A DNA stretch of 64,000 nucleotides from Echinicola pacifica DSM 19836 (GTDB taxonomy: Bacteria > Bacteroidota > Bacteroidia > Cytophagales > Cyclobacteriaceae): the NCBI RefSeq assembly GCF_000373245.1, contig NZ_KB890738.1, forward strand, positions 920,684-984,683. The letters run 5' to 3'. The notes under the pieces were generated by a model, which did not search any database, had not been told where the DNA came from, and saw only the letters and a list, made by a program, of their open reading frames with translations. The position numbers and the translations under genes are program-made. Below, in pieces: positions 45,958 to 55,193 of the stretch (position 1 is its first letter; each line of letters begins with the position of its first letter).

Positions 45958-46280
45958 TCCAAACACCTTTATTAAACGCATTTTTATCGAAGCCAAGGCC
46001 TTTTGATTGGCTGGGCTAAATTAGCATGCCCTAAAGTTTGCATCAGTTTCTATATTGCTCTATTAGAGAATGAGGAGATACAGCTTTTGGCATCGGCTTA
46101 TGGGTGGACATGGATTGAGGAACAAAAAAAATCTCCAGTTCCCCAGACGTTCTTGGCCATTCCGAGGGATATCCCTTCGGGCTTTGCAAGAGTCGGGGTA
46201 CTGGAGATTGGTAGCGCTGGACCGCTGAAGATGATAGGTCGGCTTATCCAGTGCTTAGTATGTGTTCCTTTTATTTTGCC
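45958..46280. other. intergenic region between convergent genes
   Basis: About 320 bp holding no real gene. Its only notable content is the long hairpin terminator at 46122-46209 that serves guaB. Confidence 0.5.
46122..46209 (-). terminator. long imperfect hairpin terminator for guaB
   Basis: On the minus strand AATCTCCAGT (46209-46200) pairs with ACTGGAGATT (46139-46130). Inward of this are CCCC/GGGG, GAC/GTC, TCTTG/CAAGA, GCC/GGC, CCG/CGG and AGGG-ATAT-CCCT, then a run of eight T after the 3' arm. The stem is nearly continuous over about 80 nt. Confidence 0.8.
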
Positions 46281-47780
<1,500 letters not shown>

Positions 47781-47963
47781 CTATTTGCCCGTCAAAGATA
47801 CAAACAAATTTGAATGTGAATCAATCTTGATCAGAAAAAAAAATAAAATATTTCTCAAAAATCATAATCTCTTAAAAGAATATTTGGGAAGCCTGCCTGG
47901 AGCCGATTTGGCGGCTCCATAGCATGCAGTCTTTCCTTATGGTATAGTGCGGAAAATCAGAAT

Positions 47964-49151
47964 TTATTTCCGCTTTAGTTTCGCAATGTAAAATCCGTCA
48001 AAACCACTTTCATGAGCCAGGACTTTCTGCTCTTCCACTAGTTCAAAGCTTTTGCCTTGTTCGGTTTCGAGAAATTCCTTTACCTGATACTCATTTTCGG
48101 TGGGTAATATACTACAGGTGGCATACACCATTAGTCCTCCAGGCTTGACCATACCACTATAGCTTTGGATGATATCCTGCTGGATCGTGCGCACATTGGC
48201 GATGCTCTCGGGGCTTAGCTTCCATTTGGTATCTGGATTCCTCCTTAGCACTCCCATTCCTGAGCAGGGTACGTCCAGTAGTAGGCGATCTGCCGACTGC
48301 TGGAGTCTTTTGATCGTTTTGCTGCCTTCGATGGTTCTGGTTTCTATGATGCCGATCCCATTTCGTCGGGCTCTTAACTTGGTATTCTTAAGTTTCCATT
48401 CTTCAATATCCATCGAGAGCACCCGGCCTTTGTTTTGCATTAGCGAGGCGATGTGCAGGGATTTTCCGCCTGATCCTGCGCAAGCATCGATCACGCGCAT
48501 ACCCGGCTCCACGTCCAAGGCTGCAGCCACCAGCTGAGAAGAGGCGTCCTGGATTTCGTATAAGCCTTCCTTAAATGCTGGATTTCGGAAGATGTTTTGT
48601 CGCTTGCCCAGCACCAGAGCGTCCCTGTACCCACGAGGGGCGTAAGTGTCCACTCCATCTTCTTGGAGGCGATTCATAAGGGCTTCTCTGGATGTCTTCA
48701 GGGTATTCACTCTGAGGACCACTTCAGCTTGCTCATTGAGGGCGTTGATCTCTTCTTCCCATTGGTCGCCGAGTAGCTCGCTGCCCATCTCGTCCATCCA
48801 GTCAGGGATAGACTGCAGTATCGCTCTAGAATCCAAGGCTTCGTAGCGGCTTTTTACACGGTCAACATGGATGTTTTGGAACTCCTCCCAAGGTGGAAGG
48901 GCATTGCCTTGCATCACCCAGTAGGTTGCAAAAAGATGATAAGGGTCATCGGATGGGCTTACCTCATTGATGAGTCTCCACCAACGGACCATCTCATAGA
49001 CAGATTCAGCAATAAATCCACGGTCACGGGCTCCCCACTTTTTATTGGATTTGAGCGTTCTCTCGATTACCTTATCTGCGTATTGTTGTTGATTGAATAT
49101 TTCGTCGATGGCATTCACTACACCTCTGACGGTATTGGCATAAAGCTTCAT
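47964..49151 (-). CDS. RsmB/NOP-family RNA (cytosine-5-)-methyltransferase
   Basis: A 395-residue SAM-dependent methyltransferase. An N-terminal NusB-like helical region occupies about 1-140. The Rossmann core follows, with DACAGSGGKSLHIASLM (SAM motif I), LLLDVPCSGMGVLRRNPD (general-acid Cys in PCSG) and VYATCSILPTENE (catalytic Cys in TCS). The two-cysteine arrangement is that of 5-methylcytosine RNA methyltransferases such as RsmB, which modifies C967 of 16S rRNA. Exact rRNA position is inference. The proposed promoter lies 24 nt upstream of the start. Confidence 0.9.
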   Translation of the reverse strand: MKLYANTVRGVVNAIDEIFNQQQYADKVIERTLKSNKKWGARDRGFIAESVYEMVRWWRLINEVSPSDDPYHLFATYWVMQGNALPPWEEFQNIHVDRVKSRYEALDSRAILQSIPDWMDEMGSELLGDQWEEEINALNEQAEVVLRVNTLKTSREALMNRLQEDGVDTYAPRGYRDALVLGKRQNIFRNPAFKEGLYEIQDASSQLVAAALDVEPGMRVIDACAGSGGKSLHIASLMQNKGRVLSMDIEEWKLKNTKLRARRNGIGIIETRTIEGSKTIKRLQQSADRLLLDVPCSGMGVLRRNPDTKWKLSPESIANVRTIQQDIIQSYSGMVKPGGLMVYATCSILPTENEYQVKEFLETEQGKSFELVEEQKVLAHESGFDGFYIAKLKRK

Positions 49152-49175
49152 GGGGAGCTGTTTTCAGTTAGGCTG

Positions 49176-49183
49176 CAAAGATA
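49176..49183 (-). promoter_or_regulatory. -7 box of the RsmB-like gene
   Basis: On the minus strand TATCTTTG (49183-49176), an exact TANNTTTG match, 24 nt upstream of the start codon. Confidence 0.45.
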
Positions 49184-49303
49184 GGGAAAATAGCAGATAT
49201 TTTTTTTGAACTGCATTATTTCCCTATAGGCTTCCAGGATACTGCCCATGGAGAGCCTTGTTTAAGAAGAAAAACTGAGCTTGAGCTAAGTAACCAATGT
49301 TGC

Positions 49304-50128
49304 TTAATGGGAGGAATATTCGAATTCATCCGAACATGGGCCCACAATGGGGGTTTCACCAAAGTGCCTTTCGATTTTTGAGGCTTTCTTGGCATTTCCC
49401 TCAGGGTTAAACTGACGTTCCCAGAGGAAAGAAATCTCAGTAGAAAGGGTTCTTTCTGCGTTTTTATAGTTTTTGCCACTGGTGACCTGCTTGGTACCGA
49501 TGATAGGATAGTTGATTTTGGACTGGGAAAGGAGATAGTCCCGCAAGGCTTCCGCGAGTAGGCTGGAGGTTTTTAGGTCAACAGTGCTTTCTGTGTCATT
49601 GCTATCCACATTGGCATATACTCGGGCTAGGATATTACCATTGTCCACGCCTGGGCTTAGGTGATGTATGGTGCCGCCTACCTTATCGAATTCCTTATTT
49701 TTCATCGCCCAAAACAAGGTATGATTACCTCTATAGTCTGGGGCAAGTCCGTAGTGGATGTTTATAGCTGCAAATTTCGGAATGTTGATGACCTGATTTC
49801 TGACGATTGGCGCTCGGCAGGTGATCAAAATATCTGGGTTATGACTTCGGATGAGCTGCAGACCCGCCTCTTTGTTTATTTGGTCAGAGGGCATCTCAAT
49901 GATATTATCAATAGGCAAATCCCCATAGCGGCTGTGGACAGCTTGTCTGAGGTCTCTTTCTCTCCATTTGGTGATGAGCCTATGAGCAAGCTTCGTTAAG
50001 CTTCTACTTTTTCTTTTTTTATGGTTAAAGGTGGGCTTAATCACCACCGTATCAGGGTAAATTTTCTGTACCTGATTTATTACGATACGTTCGCGAGGTT
50101 TACATTCGCTTATGAATACTATTTTCAT
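49304..50128 (-). CDS. formyltransferase-fold protein (Fmt/sugar N-formyltransferase-like)
   Basis: A 274-residue protein of the formyltransferase superfamily, which uses N10-formyltetrahydrofolate. The active-site triad is visible as Asn123 and His125 in AAINIHYGLAPDYRG and Asp162 in SPGVDNGNIL. This is the family arrangement NxH...D. It lacks the Fmt C-terminal tRNA-binding domain and its sequence between the strands differs from Fmt, so it more likely formylates an amino sugar or a similar small substrate. No polysaccharide or antibiotic genes lie beside it. The N-terminal 70 residues are basic (FNHKKRKSRSL). Confidence 0.75.
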   Translation of the reverse strand: MKIVFISECKPRERIVINQVQKIYPDTVVIKPTFNHKKRKSRSLTKLAHRLITKWRERDLRQAVHSRYGDLPIDNIIEMPSDQINKEAGLQLIRSHNPDILITCRAPIVRNQVINIPKFAAINIHYGLAPDYRGNHTLFWAMKNKEFDKVGGTIHHLSPGVDNGNILARVYANVDSNDTESTVDLKTSSLLAEALRDYLLSQSKINYPIIGTKQVTSGKNYKNAERTLSTEISFLWERQFNPEGNAKKASKIERHFGETPIVGPCSDEFEYSSH

Positions 50129-50575
50129 AGAAGTGAGCTTAATAGAGTAGTAGGCGCTATCTATTCAACTAATAATAATAGACAACAGTAGTTTCTTTAC
50201 GTGCAATATATTAATCTTTTTGAATATATAAAAGTGAATTTTGTGACAGGGCTGCTGTGGTCGTTTTAGCAGGCATATTGCCATAATTTTATTTTTATGG
50301 GCTGATTTTAAGATAATTGTATTTAGCTAAATGAAAATCAGGATTAAAGCTTAGTGAGAAATTATTAAGAGACTAAATAGTCGGGTTTACTTTACCATTT
50401 TGTCGCATTTTATTGTCCGATTTTCCGCTATGGAGCATGCATTATGACACAGGAGCTTCAGGAAGCAACATGAAGTGGCGTGAATTTCTGTCATTTTGGC
50501 ACAGGTGATGCTTTGGAACGGGGCTTGTTATTGCCGAAGGGTAGAAAAAGCTATAAACAAAAACTAACGATAACT
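50129..50575. other. intergenic region upstream of htpG
   Basis: About 447 bp between divergent genes. I see only the TGTCA/TGGCA repeat at 50489-50501. The GTG at 50480 opens a frame continuous with htpG, but the extra 32 residues do not resemble any Hsp90 N-terminus. Confidence 0.5.
50489..50501. promoter_or_regulatory. candidate heat-shock operator TGTCA-TTT-TGGCA
   Basis: An imperfect inverted repeat of the form TGNCA-N3-TGNCA, 75 bp upstream of the htpG ATG. Similar TGNCA repeats are, by my recollection, found before stress genes in some Bacteroidota. The match is short and could be chance. Confidence 0.3.
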
Positions 50576-52459
50576 ATGCAGGAGAAAGGTACTATCTCGA
50601 TTCATACCGAGAATATTTTCCCGATCATTAAGAAATTTCTTTATTCAGACAATGAGATTTTCCTTCGGGAATTGGTGTCCAATGCGGTCGATGCCAGCCA
50701 GAAGATCAAGCGTCTAGCTAGCTTAGGGCAATACCAAGGCGATCTGGGCGATTTGCGTGTGGAGGTGGCCTTCGACAAGGAAAAGAAGACCATCACTATC
50801 TCTGATAAGGGCCTAGGCATGACTGCCGAAGAGATTAAAAAATACATCAATCAGATTGCATTCTCAGGGGCGACGGAGTTTGTGGAGAAATTTAAGGATG
50901 CCAAAGATGCCAATGAGATCATTGGTAAGTTTGGTCTTGGGTTTTACTCCGCATTTATGGTGGCGCATCAGGTGGATATCCACTCTCTTTCGTATCAGGA
51001 AGGCGCTGAGCCAGCCAAGTGGACCTGTGATGGAAGCACCTCTTTTGAGATCTCAGAAGGTGACCGCACGGACAGAGGGACCGATATAGTCCTTCATATC
51101 AATGAGGAGTCTGAGGAATTTTTGGATCAATATAAATTGCAGGAGATCCTGGATAAGTATTGCCGATTCCTACCTATCCCTATCGTCTTTGGCACCAAAT
51201 CCGAAAGTGTGGAAGATGGCAAGGATGAAGAAGGTAATCCAAAGTACAAGTCTGTGGAGGTGGATAATGTCATCAATACCACAGCTCCAATTTGGACGAA
51301 GTCCCCAAGTGATCTTCAGGACGAAGATTACCTAAAATTCTATAAGGAGCTCTATCCTATGAGCGAGGATCCTCTGTTTTGGATCCACCTGAATGTCGAT
51401 TACCCATTCAATCTTACCGGAGTGCTTTACTTCCCTAAGGTGAAGAATGAGTTTGAGATGCAGCGTAATAAAATTAAGCTTTTCAGTCGACAAGTGTTTA
51501 TTACTGATGAGGTAAAAGACATCGTGCCTGAGTTTTTGATGCTGCTGCATGGGGTGATTGACTCCCCGGATATTCCGCTAAACGTATCCCGAAGCTTCTT
51601 ACAGGCGGATGGCAATGTGAAGAAAATCAATAGCTATATCACGAAAAAGGTAGCGGATAAATTAGGCGAGCTGTTCAGGAAAGATCGTCCTTCTTTTGAG
51701 AGCAAGTGGGGTGATATTGGCCTATTTGTAAAATATGGTATGATCAGCGAGGAGAAGTTTTATGACAAAGGCAAGGACTTCGCGCTACTGACCAATACCA
51801 AAGGGGAGCATTTTACCATGACAGAGTATCAGGAGAAACTGCAGGCCAATCAGGTGGATAAGGATGGCCAGACGATAGTGCTATACACCAACGATGCAGA
51901 AAAGCAGGATGCCTTCATCCAATCTGCCAATAAGAAGGATTATGATGTATTGGTGCTTGACTCGCCTATAGACAGTCACTTCATCAATACTCTGGAACAA
52001 AAACTCGAGAAGACCTCCCTGAAGCGCGTGGATGCGGATGTAGCAGATAAGCTAATCAAGAAGGACGATGGCATGGCCAATGTGCTGACAGAGGATCAAA
52101 GCAAAGCCGTGAAGGAGATTTTTGAGAAGGCCATCGGTAATCAGGCTTATACAGTAGAGGTAGAAGGCCTGAACCCTGAGGAGCTACCAGTGACCATCAC
52201 GATGGAGGAGTTTATGCGTCGTATGAAGGATATGGCTCAGACCGGTGGAGGAATGAGCTTCTATGGGGCTATGCCAGACAACTATAAAGTGGTCATTAAC
52301 GGAAATCATAAGGTGATCGACAGGATCTTGAACGCGGAGACTGAAGAGGCAAAAACCAATTTGGCGAAGCAAGCCTTTGACTTGGCGAAGCTCTCTCAAG
52401 GCATGCTTTCTGGCAAAGACCTTACGGAGTTTGTAAAGAGAAGTGTAGAGATGATTTAA
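50576..52459 (+). CDS. htpG: molecular chaperone HtpG (Hsp90)
   Basis: An ATP-dependent cytosolic chaperone. From the ATG at 50576 it has 627 residues and starts MQEKGTISIHTENIFPIIKK. The GHKL ATP-binding signatures are visible: LRELVSNAVDASQKIK, ISDKGLGMTAEEI and GKFGLGFYSAFMVA. The middle domain contains NVSRSFLQADGNVKKI, and the C-terminal dimerisation region ends near SVEMI. Length is typical for the Bacteroidota form. It is followed by a strong terminator. Confidence 0.97.
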   Translation: MQEKGTISIHTENIFPIIKKFLYSDNEIFLRELVSNAVDASQKIKRLASLGQYQGDLGDLRVEVAFDKEKKTITISDKGLGMTAEEIKKYINQIAFSGATEFVEKFKDAKDANEIIGKFGLGFYSAFMVAHQVDIHSLSYQEGAEPAKWTCDGSTSFEISEGDRTDRGTDIVLHINEESEEFLDQYKLQEILDKYCRFLPIPIVFGTKSESVEDGKDEEGNPKYKSVEVDNVINTTAPIWTKSPSDLQDEDYLKFYKELYPMSEDPLFWIHLNVDYPFNLTGVLYFPKVKNEFEMQRNKIKLFSRQVFITDEVKDIVPEFLMLLHGVIDSPDIPLNVSRSFLQADGNVKKINSYITKKVADKLGELFRKDRPSFESKWGDIGLFVKYGMISEEKFYDKGKDFALLTNTKGEHFTMTEYQEKLQANQVDKDGQTIVLYTNDAEKQDAFIQSANKKDYDVLVLDSPIDSHFINTLEQKLEKTSLKRVDADVADKLIKKDDGMANVLTEDQSKAVKEIFEKAIGNQAYTVEVEGLNPEELPVTITMEEFMRRMKDMAQTGGGMSFYGAMPDNYKVVINGNHKVIDRILNAETEEAKTNLAKQAFDLAKLSQGMLSGKDLTEFVKRSVEMI

Positions 52460-52501
52460 TTCAATAGGTCGCTTAGTATCTATATTGTCATACAACTAAC
52501 T

Positions 52502-52542
52502 AATAACCCTGATCCAGCTTTCTGGCAGGGTTATTTTTTTTA
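52502..52542 (+). terminator. Rho-independent terminator after htpG
   Basis: 10-bp stem AATAACCCTG (52502-52511) / CAGGGTTATT (52526-52535) with inner CCAG/CTGG pairing and a run of T. Confidence 0.93.
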
Positions 52543-52670
52543 GGTTAAGATAACTTATATAAGGAGTATTTATTCGTATTGGGGGCCTATGAAAGATGGG
52601 CTTGCTGCGGTGATGGAGGAGTCAAGAGGCGAAAAAGCCCCATAGGGTAGGGCGGTTTGGCGAATTATTA

Positions 52671-52678
52671 TATTTTTG
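52671..52678 (+). promoter_or_regulatory. -7 box abutting the Rrf2 gene start
   Basis: TATTTTTG at 52671-52678 ends 4 nt before the ATG at 52683. The linking sequence TAGG is the same as before lptC. No -33 TTG is seen at 17-23 nt. Confidence 0.45.
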
Positions 52679-52682
52679 TAGG

Positions 52683-53099
52683 ATGTTATCCAAAAAAACC
52701 AAATATGCATTTCATGCGCTTACCTATCTGGGTAAGCATAAGGATGAGGGATCTGTTTTGATACAGGATATTGCTGCTAAGCATGGTATCAGTCACAAAT
52801 TCCTGGAGAATATCCTATTGGAGCTCAAGAAGGCAGGCTTCCTGGGAAGTAAGAAAGGGAAAGGCGGTGGATATTACCTGATCAAAGAGCCTAGGGACAT
52901 CCCATTGTCTAGAATTATCAGGCTGCTGGACGGGCCGATTGCGCTCTTGCCTTGCGTGAGTTTAAACTACTATGAAGCCTGCGAAGAATGCGAAGATCAG
53001 GTAAGATGTGGGCTGAATAAGGTGATGATTCAGGTGCGTGATGAGACGCTTAACATTCTGGAAAATAAGACTTTAGCTGACATTTTGGATAAGGAGTGA
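52683..53099 (+). CDS. Rrf2-family transcriptional regulator, candidate cysteine/sulfur regulator
   Basis: A 138-residue winged-helix protein of the Rrf2 family (IscR, CymR, NsrR). The helix-turn-helix region is VLIQDIAAKHGISHKFLENI (about 26-45), followed by the wing GSKKGKGGGYYLIKEP. The C-terminal part has four cysteines at 91, 100, 103 and 109 (LPCVSLNYYEACEECEDQVRC). They resemble the three-cysteine [Fe-S] ligand cluster of IscR-like members. It is encoded directly before and on the same strand as the sulfate assimilation genes, so it probably controls them, as CymR controls cysteine metabolism in Firmicutes. That role is inference. Confidence 0.85.
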   Translation: MLSKKTKYAFHALTYLGKHKDEGSVLIQDIAAKHGISHKFLENILLELKKAGFLGSKKGKGGGYYLIKEPRDIPLSRIIRLLDGPIALLPCVSLNYYEACEECEDQVRCGLNKVMIQVRDETLNILENKTLADILDKE

Positions 53100-53108
53100 A
53101 AAAAATTT

Positions 53109-53149
53109 CCTATAAACCCTACTTTTTTTATAGGTTTTATATACTTTTG
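53109..53149 (+). promoter_or_regulatory. candidate Rrf2 operator and promoter of the sulfate assimilation genes
   Basis: An inverted repeat CCTATAAA (53109-53116) / TTTATAGG (53127-53134) overlaps the expected -33 region of a promoter whose -7 box TACTTTTG is at 53142-53149. The size and A/T-rich dyad fit an Rrf2-type site. It lies between the regulator stop (53099) and the DUF2061 start (53173). Confidence 0.55.
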
Positions 53150-53172
53150 TCTTTCAACAAATTAGAGAACCT

Positions 53173-53421
53173 ATGATTTTTGATCAATCTATCAAAAAAT
53201 GGTTTGTAGACGAAGAAGGCAAAGACAGCAACATCAAGAGTTTGCTAAAGTCCATATCCTGGAGAGTGGTGGGGACCATAGATACTATGGTGATTTCCTA
53301 TCTCATTACTGGGCAGATTAAGACAGCGTTGTCCATAGGCAGCATAGAAGTAGTGAGCAAAATGATACTTTACTATTTCCATGAAAGAGCCTGGGCCAAA
53401 ATTTCTGATAACAATAGTTAG
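53173..53421 (+). CDS. DUF2061 family small membrane protein
   Basis: An 82-residue protein of the DUF2061 family (SLLKSISWRVVGTIDTMVISY and TGQIKTALSIGSIEVVSKMI, with two hydrophobic segments). The family is often found next to or fused with sulfate activation or reduction enzymes, but its biochemical role is unknown. Here it is the first gene of the sulfate assimilation run, 8 bp before cysH. A part in sulfate or sulfite handling at the membrane would fit its position, but that is only a guess. Confidence 0.85.
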   Translation: MIFDQSIKKWFVDEEGKDSNIKSLLKSISWRVVGTIDTMVISYLITGQIKTALSIGSIEVVSKMILYYFHERAWAKISDNNS

Positions 53422-53429
53422 TACAACCA

Positions 53430-54131
53430 ATGAAAAAGAACCTTTTGAAAGATTTATCAGCGCGGGTAGAGAATCTCTCCATAGCCGAGGCCATCGCCCA
53501 GTTATGTGAGTTGTTTCCAGGTAAGGTAGTTTTTTCGACCTCATTAGGTCAGGAGGATCAGGTGATCACCGAGATTATAGCCAAGAACAATCTTCCCGTT
53601 AAGATATTTACTCTTGATACAGGCCGCTTATTTTACGAGACCCTGGATTTACTGTCTCGTACAGAAAGCAAATACCGCATTAAGATTAAGCCTTATTATC
53701 CCACGACCAGCTCCGTTGAGAATTTGGTGGAGGATATTGGCATTAATGGATTTTATGATTCTCCAGAGAACCGAAAGAGATGCTGTTTTGTTCGGAAAGT
53801 AGAGCCCTTAAAGCGGGCTTTGGAAGGCAACAGCGTGTGGATCACAGGACTCAGAGCAGAGCAGAGCGAGAATAGAAGCGGGATGCCTAAGCTGGAGTGG
53901 GACGCTGGAAACCAGATCATGAAATTCAATCCTCTCCTCAACTGGACGATGGAGGATATGCTGACGTATATCAAAGAGAACAAAATCCCATATAACCCAT
54001 TACATGACAAGGGCTTCATAAGCATAGGCTGCGCACCTTGTACCCGGGCAATAGCGCCCGACGAAGATCCCCGTGCCGGCAGATGGTGGTGGGAAGCTTC
54101 TAAGAAAGAATGTGGTTTACATATAAAATAG
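53430..54131 (+). CDS. cysH: phosphoadenylyl/adenylyl-sulfate reductase (APS-reductase type)
   Basis: Reduces adenylyl sulfate to sulfite with thioredoxin-type electrons. The 233-residue PAPS reductase-fold protein has FSTSLGQEDQVI (ATP-pyrophosphatase-like loop), CCFVRKVEPLKRAL with Cys118-Cys119, and GCAPCTR with Cys201 and Cys204. These four cysteines bind the [4Fe-4S] cluster that marks enzymes accepting APS rather than PAPS. The catalytic cysteine is Cys228 in the C-terminal ECGLH. The absence of a cysC (APS kinase) gene in this run agrees with APS as substrate. It starts 8 bp after the DUF2061 gene. Confidence 0.95.
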   Translation: MKKNLLKDLSARVENLSIAEAIAQLCELFPGKVVFSTSLGQEDQVITEIIAKNNLPVKIFTLDTGRLFYETLDLLSRTESKYRIKIKPYYPTTSSVENLVEDIGINGFYDSPENRKRCCFVRKVEPLKRALEGNSVWITGLRAEQSENRSGMPKLEWDAGNQIMKFNPLLNWTMEDMLTYIKENKIPYNPLHDKGFISIGCAPCTRAIAPDEDPRAGRWWWEASKKECGLHIK

Positions 54132-54229
54132 AAATTTAGCATTGTCGGAAAAGACTTAAATGGTGACTGGTATTGATTACCAGTTATGATTTAAATTTGA
54201 GTTTTGAACCGGAAAAAATACTTATTCAC

Positions 54230-55129
54230 ATGAAAAATATACTTGTTCCAAATCCTAAAGAAGCTGAATCAATTCACATCATCCGTGAGGTAGCCGCCCA
54301 GTTTGAGAAGCCTGTGCTGTTGTTTTCGGGAGGAAAAGATTCGATCACCCTTGTTCGGTTGGCACAAAAAGCTTTTTATCCTGCCAGGATTCCTTTTCCA
54401 CTCTTACATGTGGACACCGGTCACAATTTCCCTGAGACCATCGCTTTTAGGGATCAGTTGGTGGAGGAGCTTGGTTTAGAGCTGATCGTAGCCAATGTAC
54501 AGGACTCTATTGATCAAGGAAAAGTACAGGAGGAAAAAGGCCGTTATTCCAGCAGGAATTCCCTTCAGACCACCACTTTGCTTGATGCGATTGAGAAGCA
54601 TAAGTTCGATGCCTGTATTGGTGGAGCCAGAAGAGATGAGGAGAAGGCTAGGGCCAAAGAGAGAGTATTCTCTGTAAGAGATGATTTTGGTCAGTGGGAT
54701 GAGAAAAACCAACGTCCTGAGCTTTTTGATATGCTAAATGGCAAAATTAATCAAGGGCAAAATGTCCGTGCATTCCCTATTTCCAACTGGACTGAGCTGG
54801 ATGTTTGGGAGTATATTAGAACCGAAAATATTCAAATTCCATCCATCTATTTTGCGCATAAGCGGGAGACCTTTGTGCGGGATGGCATGATCTGGACTGC
54901 TTCCGAGCACGTGTACCGTGAGGATCACGAGGAGGTAAAAGAGCGTATGGTGAGATTCAGAACGGTGGGTGATATGACCTGTACCGCGGCGGTGCTTTCT
55001 GATGCTGATAACCTTGAGGATGTAGTAGAAGAAATCCGTGCAAGTACCATTTCTGAAAGAGGGGCAAGAATAGATGATAAGCGCTCTGAGGCAGCGATGG
55101 AAAACAGAAAAAAGGTAGGTTATTTTTAG
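54230..55129 (+). CDS. cysD: sulfate adenylyltransferase subunit 2
   Basis: The catalytic ATP-sulfurylase subunit, which forms APS from sulfate and ATP and is driven by the GTPase CysN. From the ATG at 54230 it has 299 residues. SGGKDS (33-38) is the pyrophosphatase loop, LHVDTGHNFPETIAFRD follows, and GGARRDEEKARAKER is the typical middle segment. The C-terminus (ERGARIDDKRSEAAMENRK) is also characteristic. A longer frame from 54173 adds 19 residues unlike other CysD proteins. It lies between cysH and cysN. Confidence 0.96.
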   Translation: MKNILVPNPKEAESIHIIREVAAQFEKPVLLFSGGKDSITLVRLAQKAFYPARIPFPLLHVDTGHNFPETIAFRDQLVEELGLELIVANVQDSIDQGKVQEEKGRYSSRNSLQTTTLLDAIEKHKFDACIGGARRDEEKARAKERVFSVRDDFGQWDEKNQRPELFDMLNGKINQGQNVRAFPISNWTELDVWEYIRTENIQIPSIYFAHKRETFVRDGMIWTASEHVYREDHEEVKERMVRFRTVGDMTCTAAVLSDADNLEDVVEEIRASTISERGARIDDKRSEAAMENRKKVGYF

Positions 55130-55193
55130 AATTGGGGACTAGCATTAATCAAGCCCCTCAACAGTTTAGGCCAAAAATTACAGATAAGAAATT

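Noticed and set aside
47899..47918. GGAGCCG/CGGCTCC hairpin between guaB and the RsmB-like gene
   Set aside because: Compact 7-bp stem, but no T run on either strand at the right place, and both neighbours run in the same direction, so I could not support a terminator call.
50480..50575. 32-residue N-terminal extension of HtpG from a GTG codon
   Set aside because: Hsp90 proteins begin at the conserved region that follows the ATG at 50576; the extension is unlike any relative and contains the possible operator.
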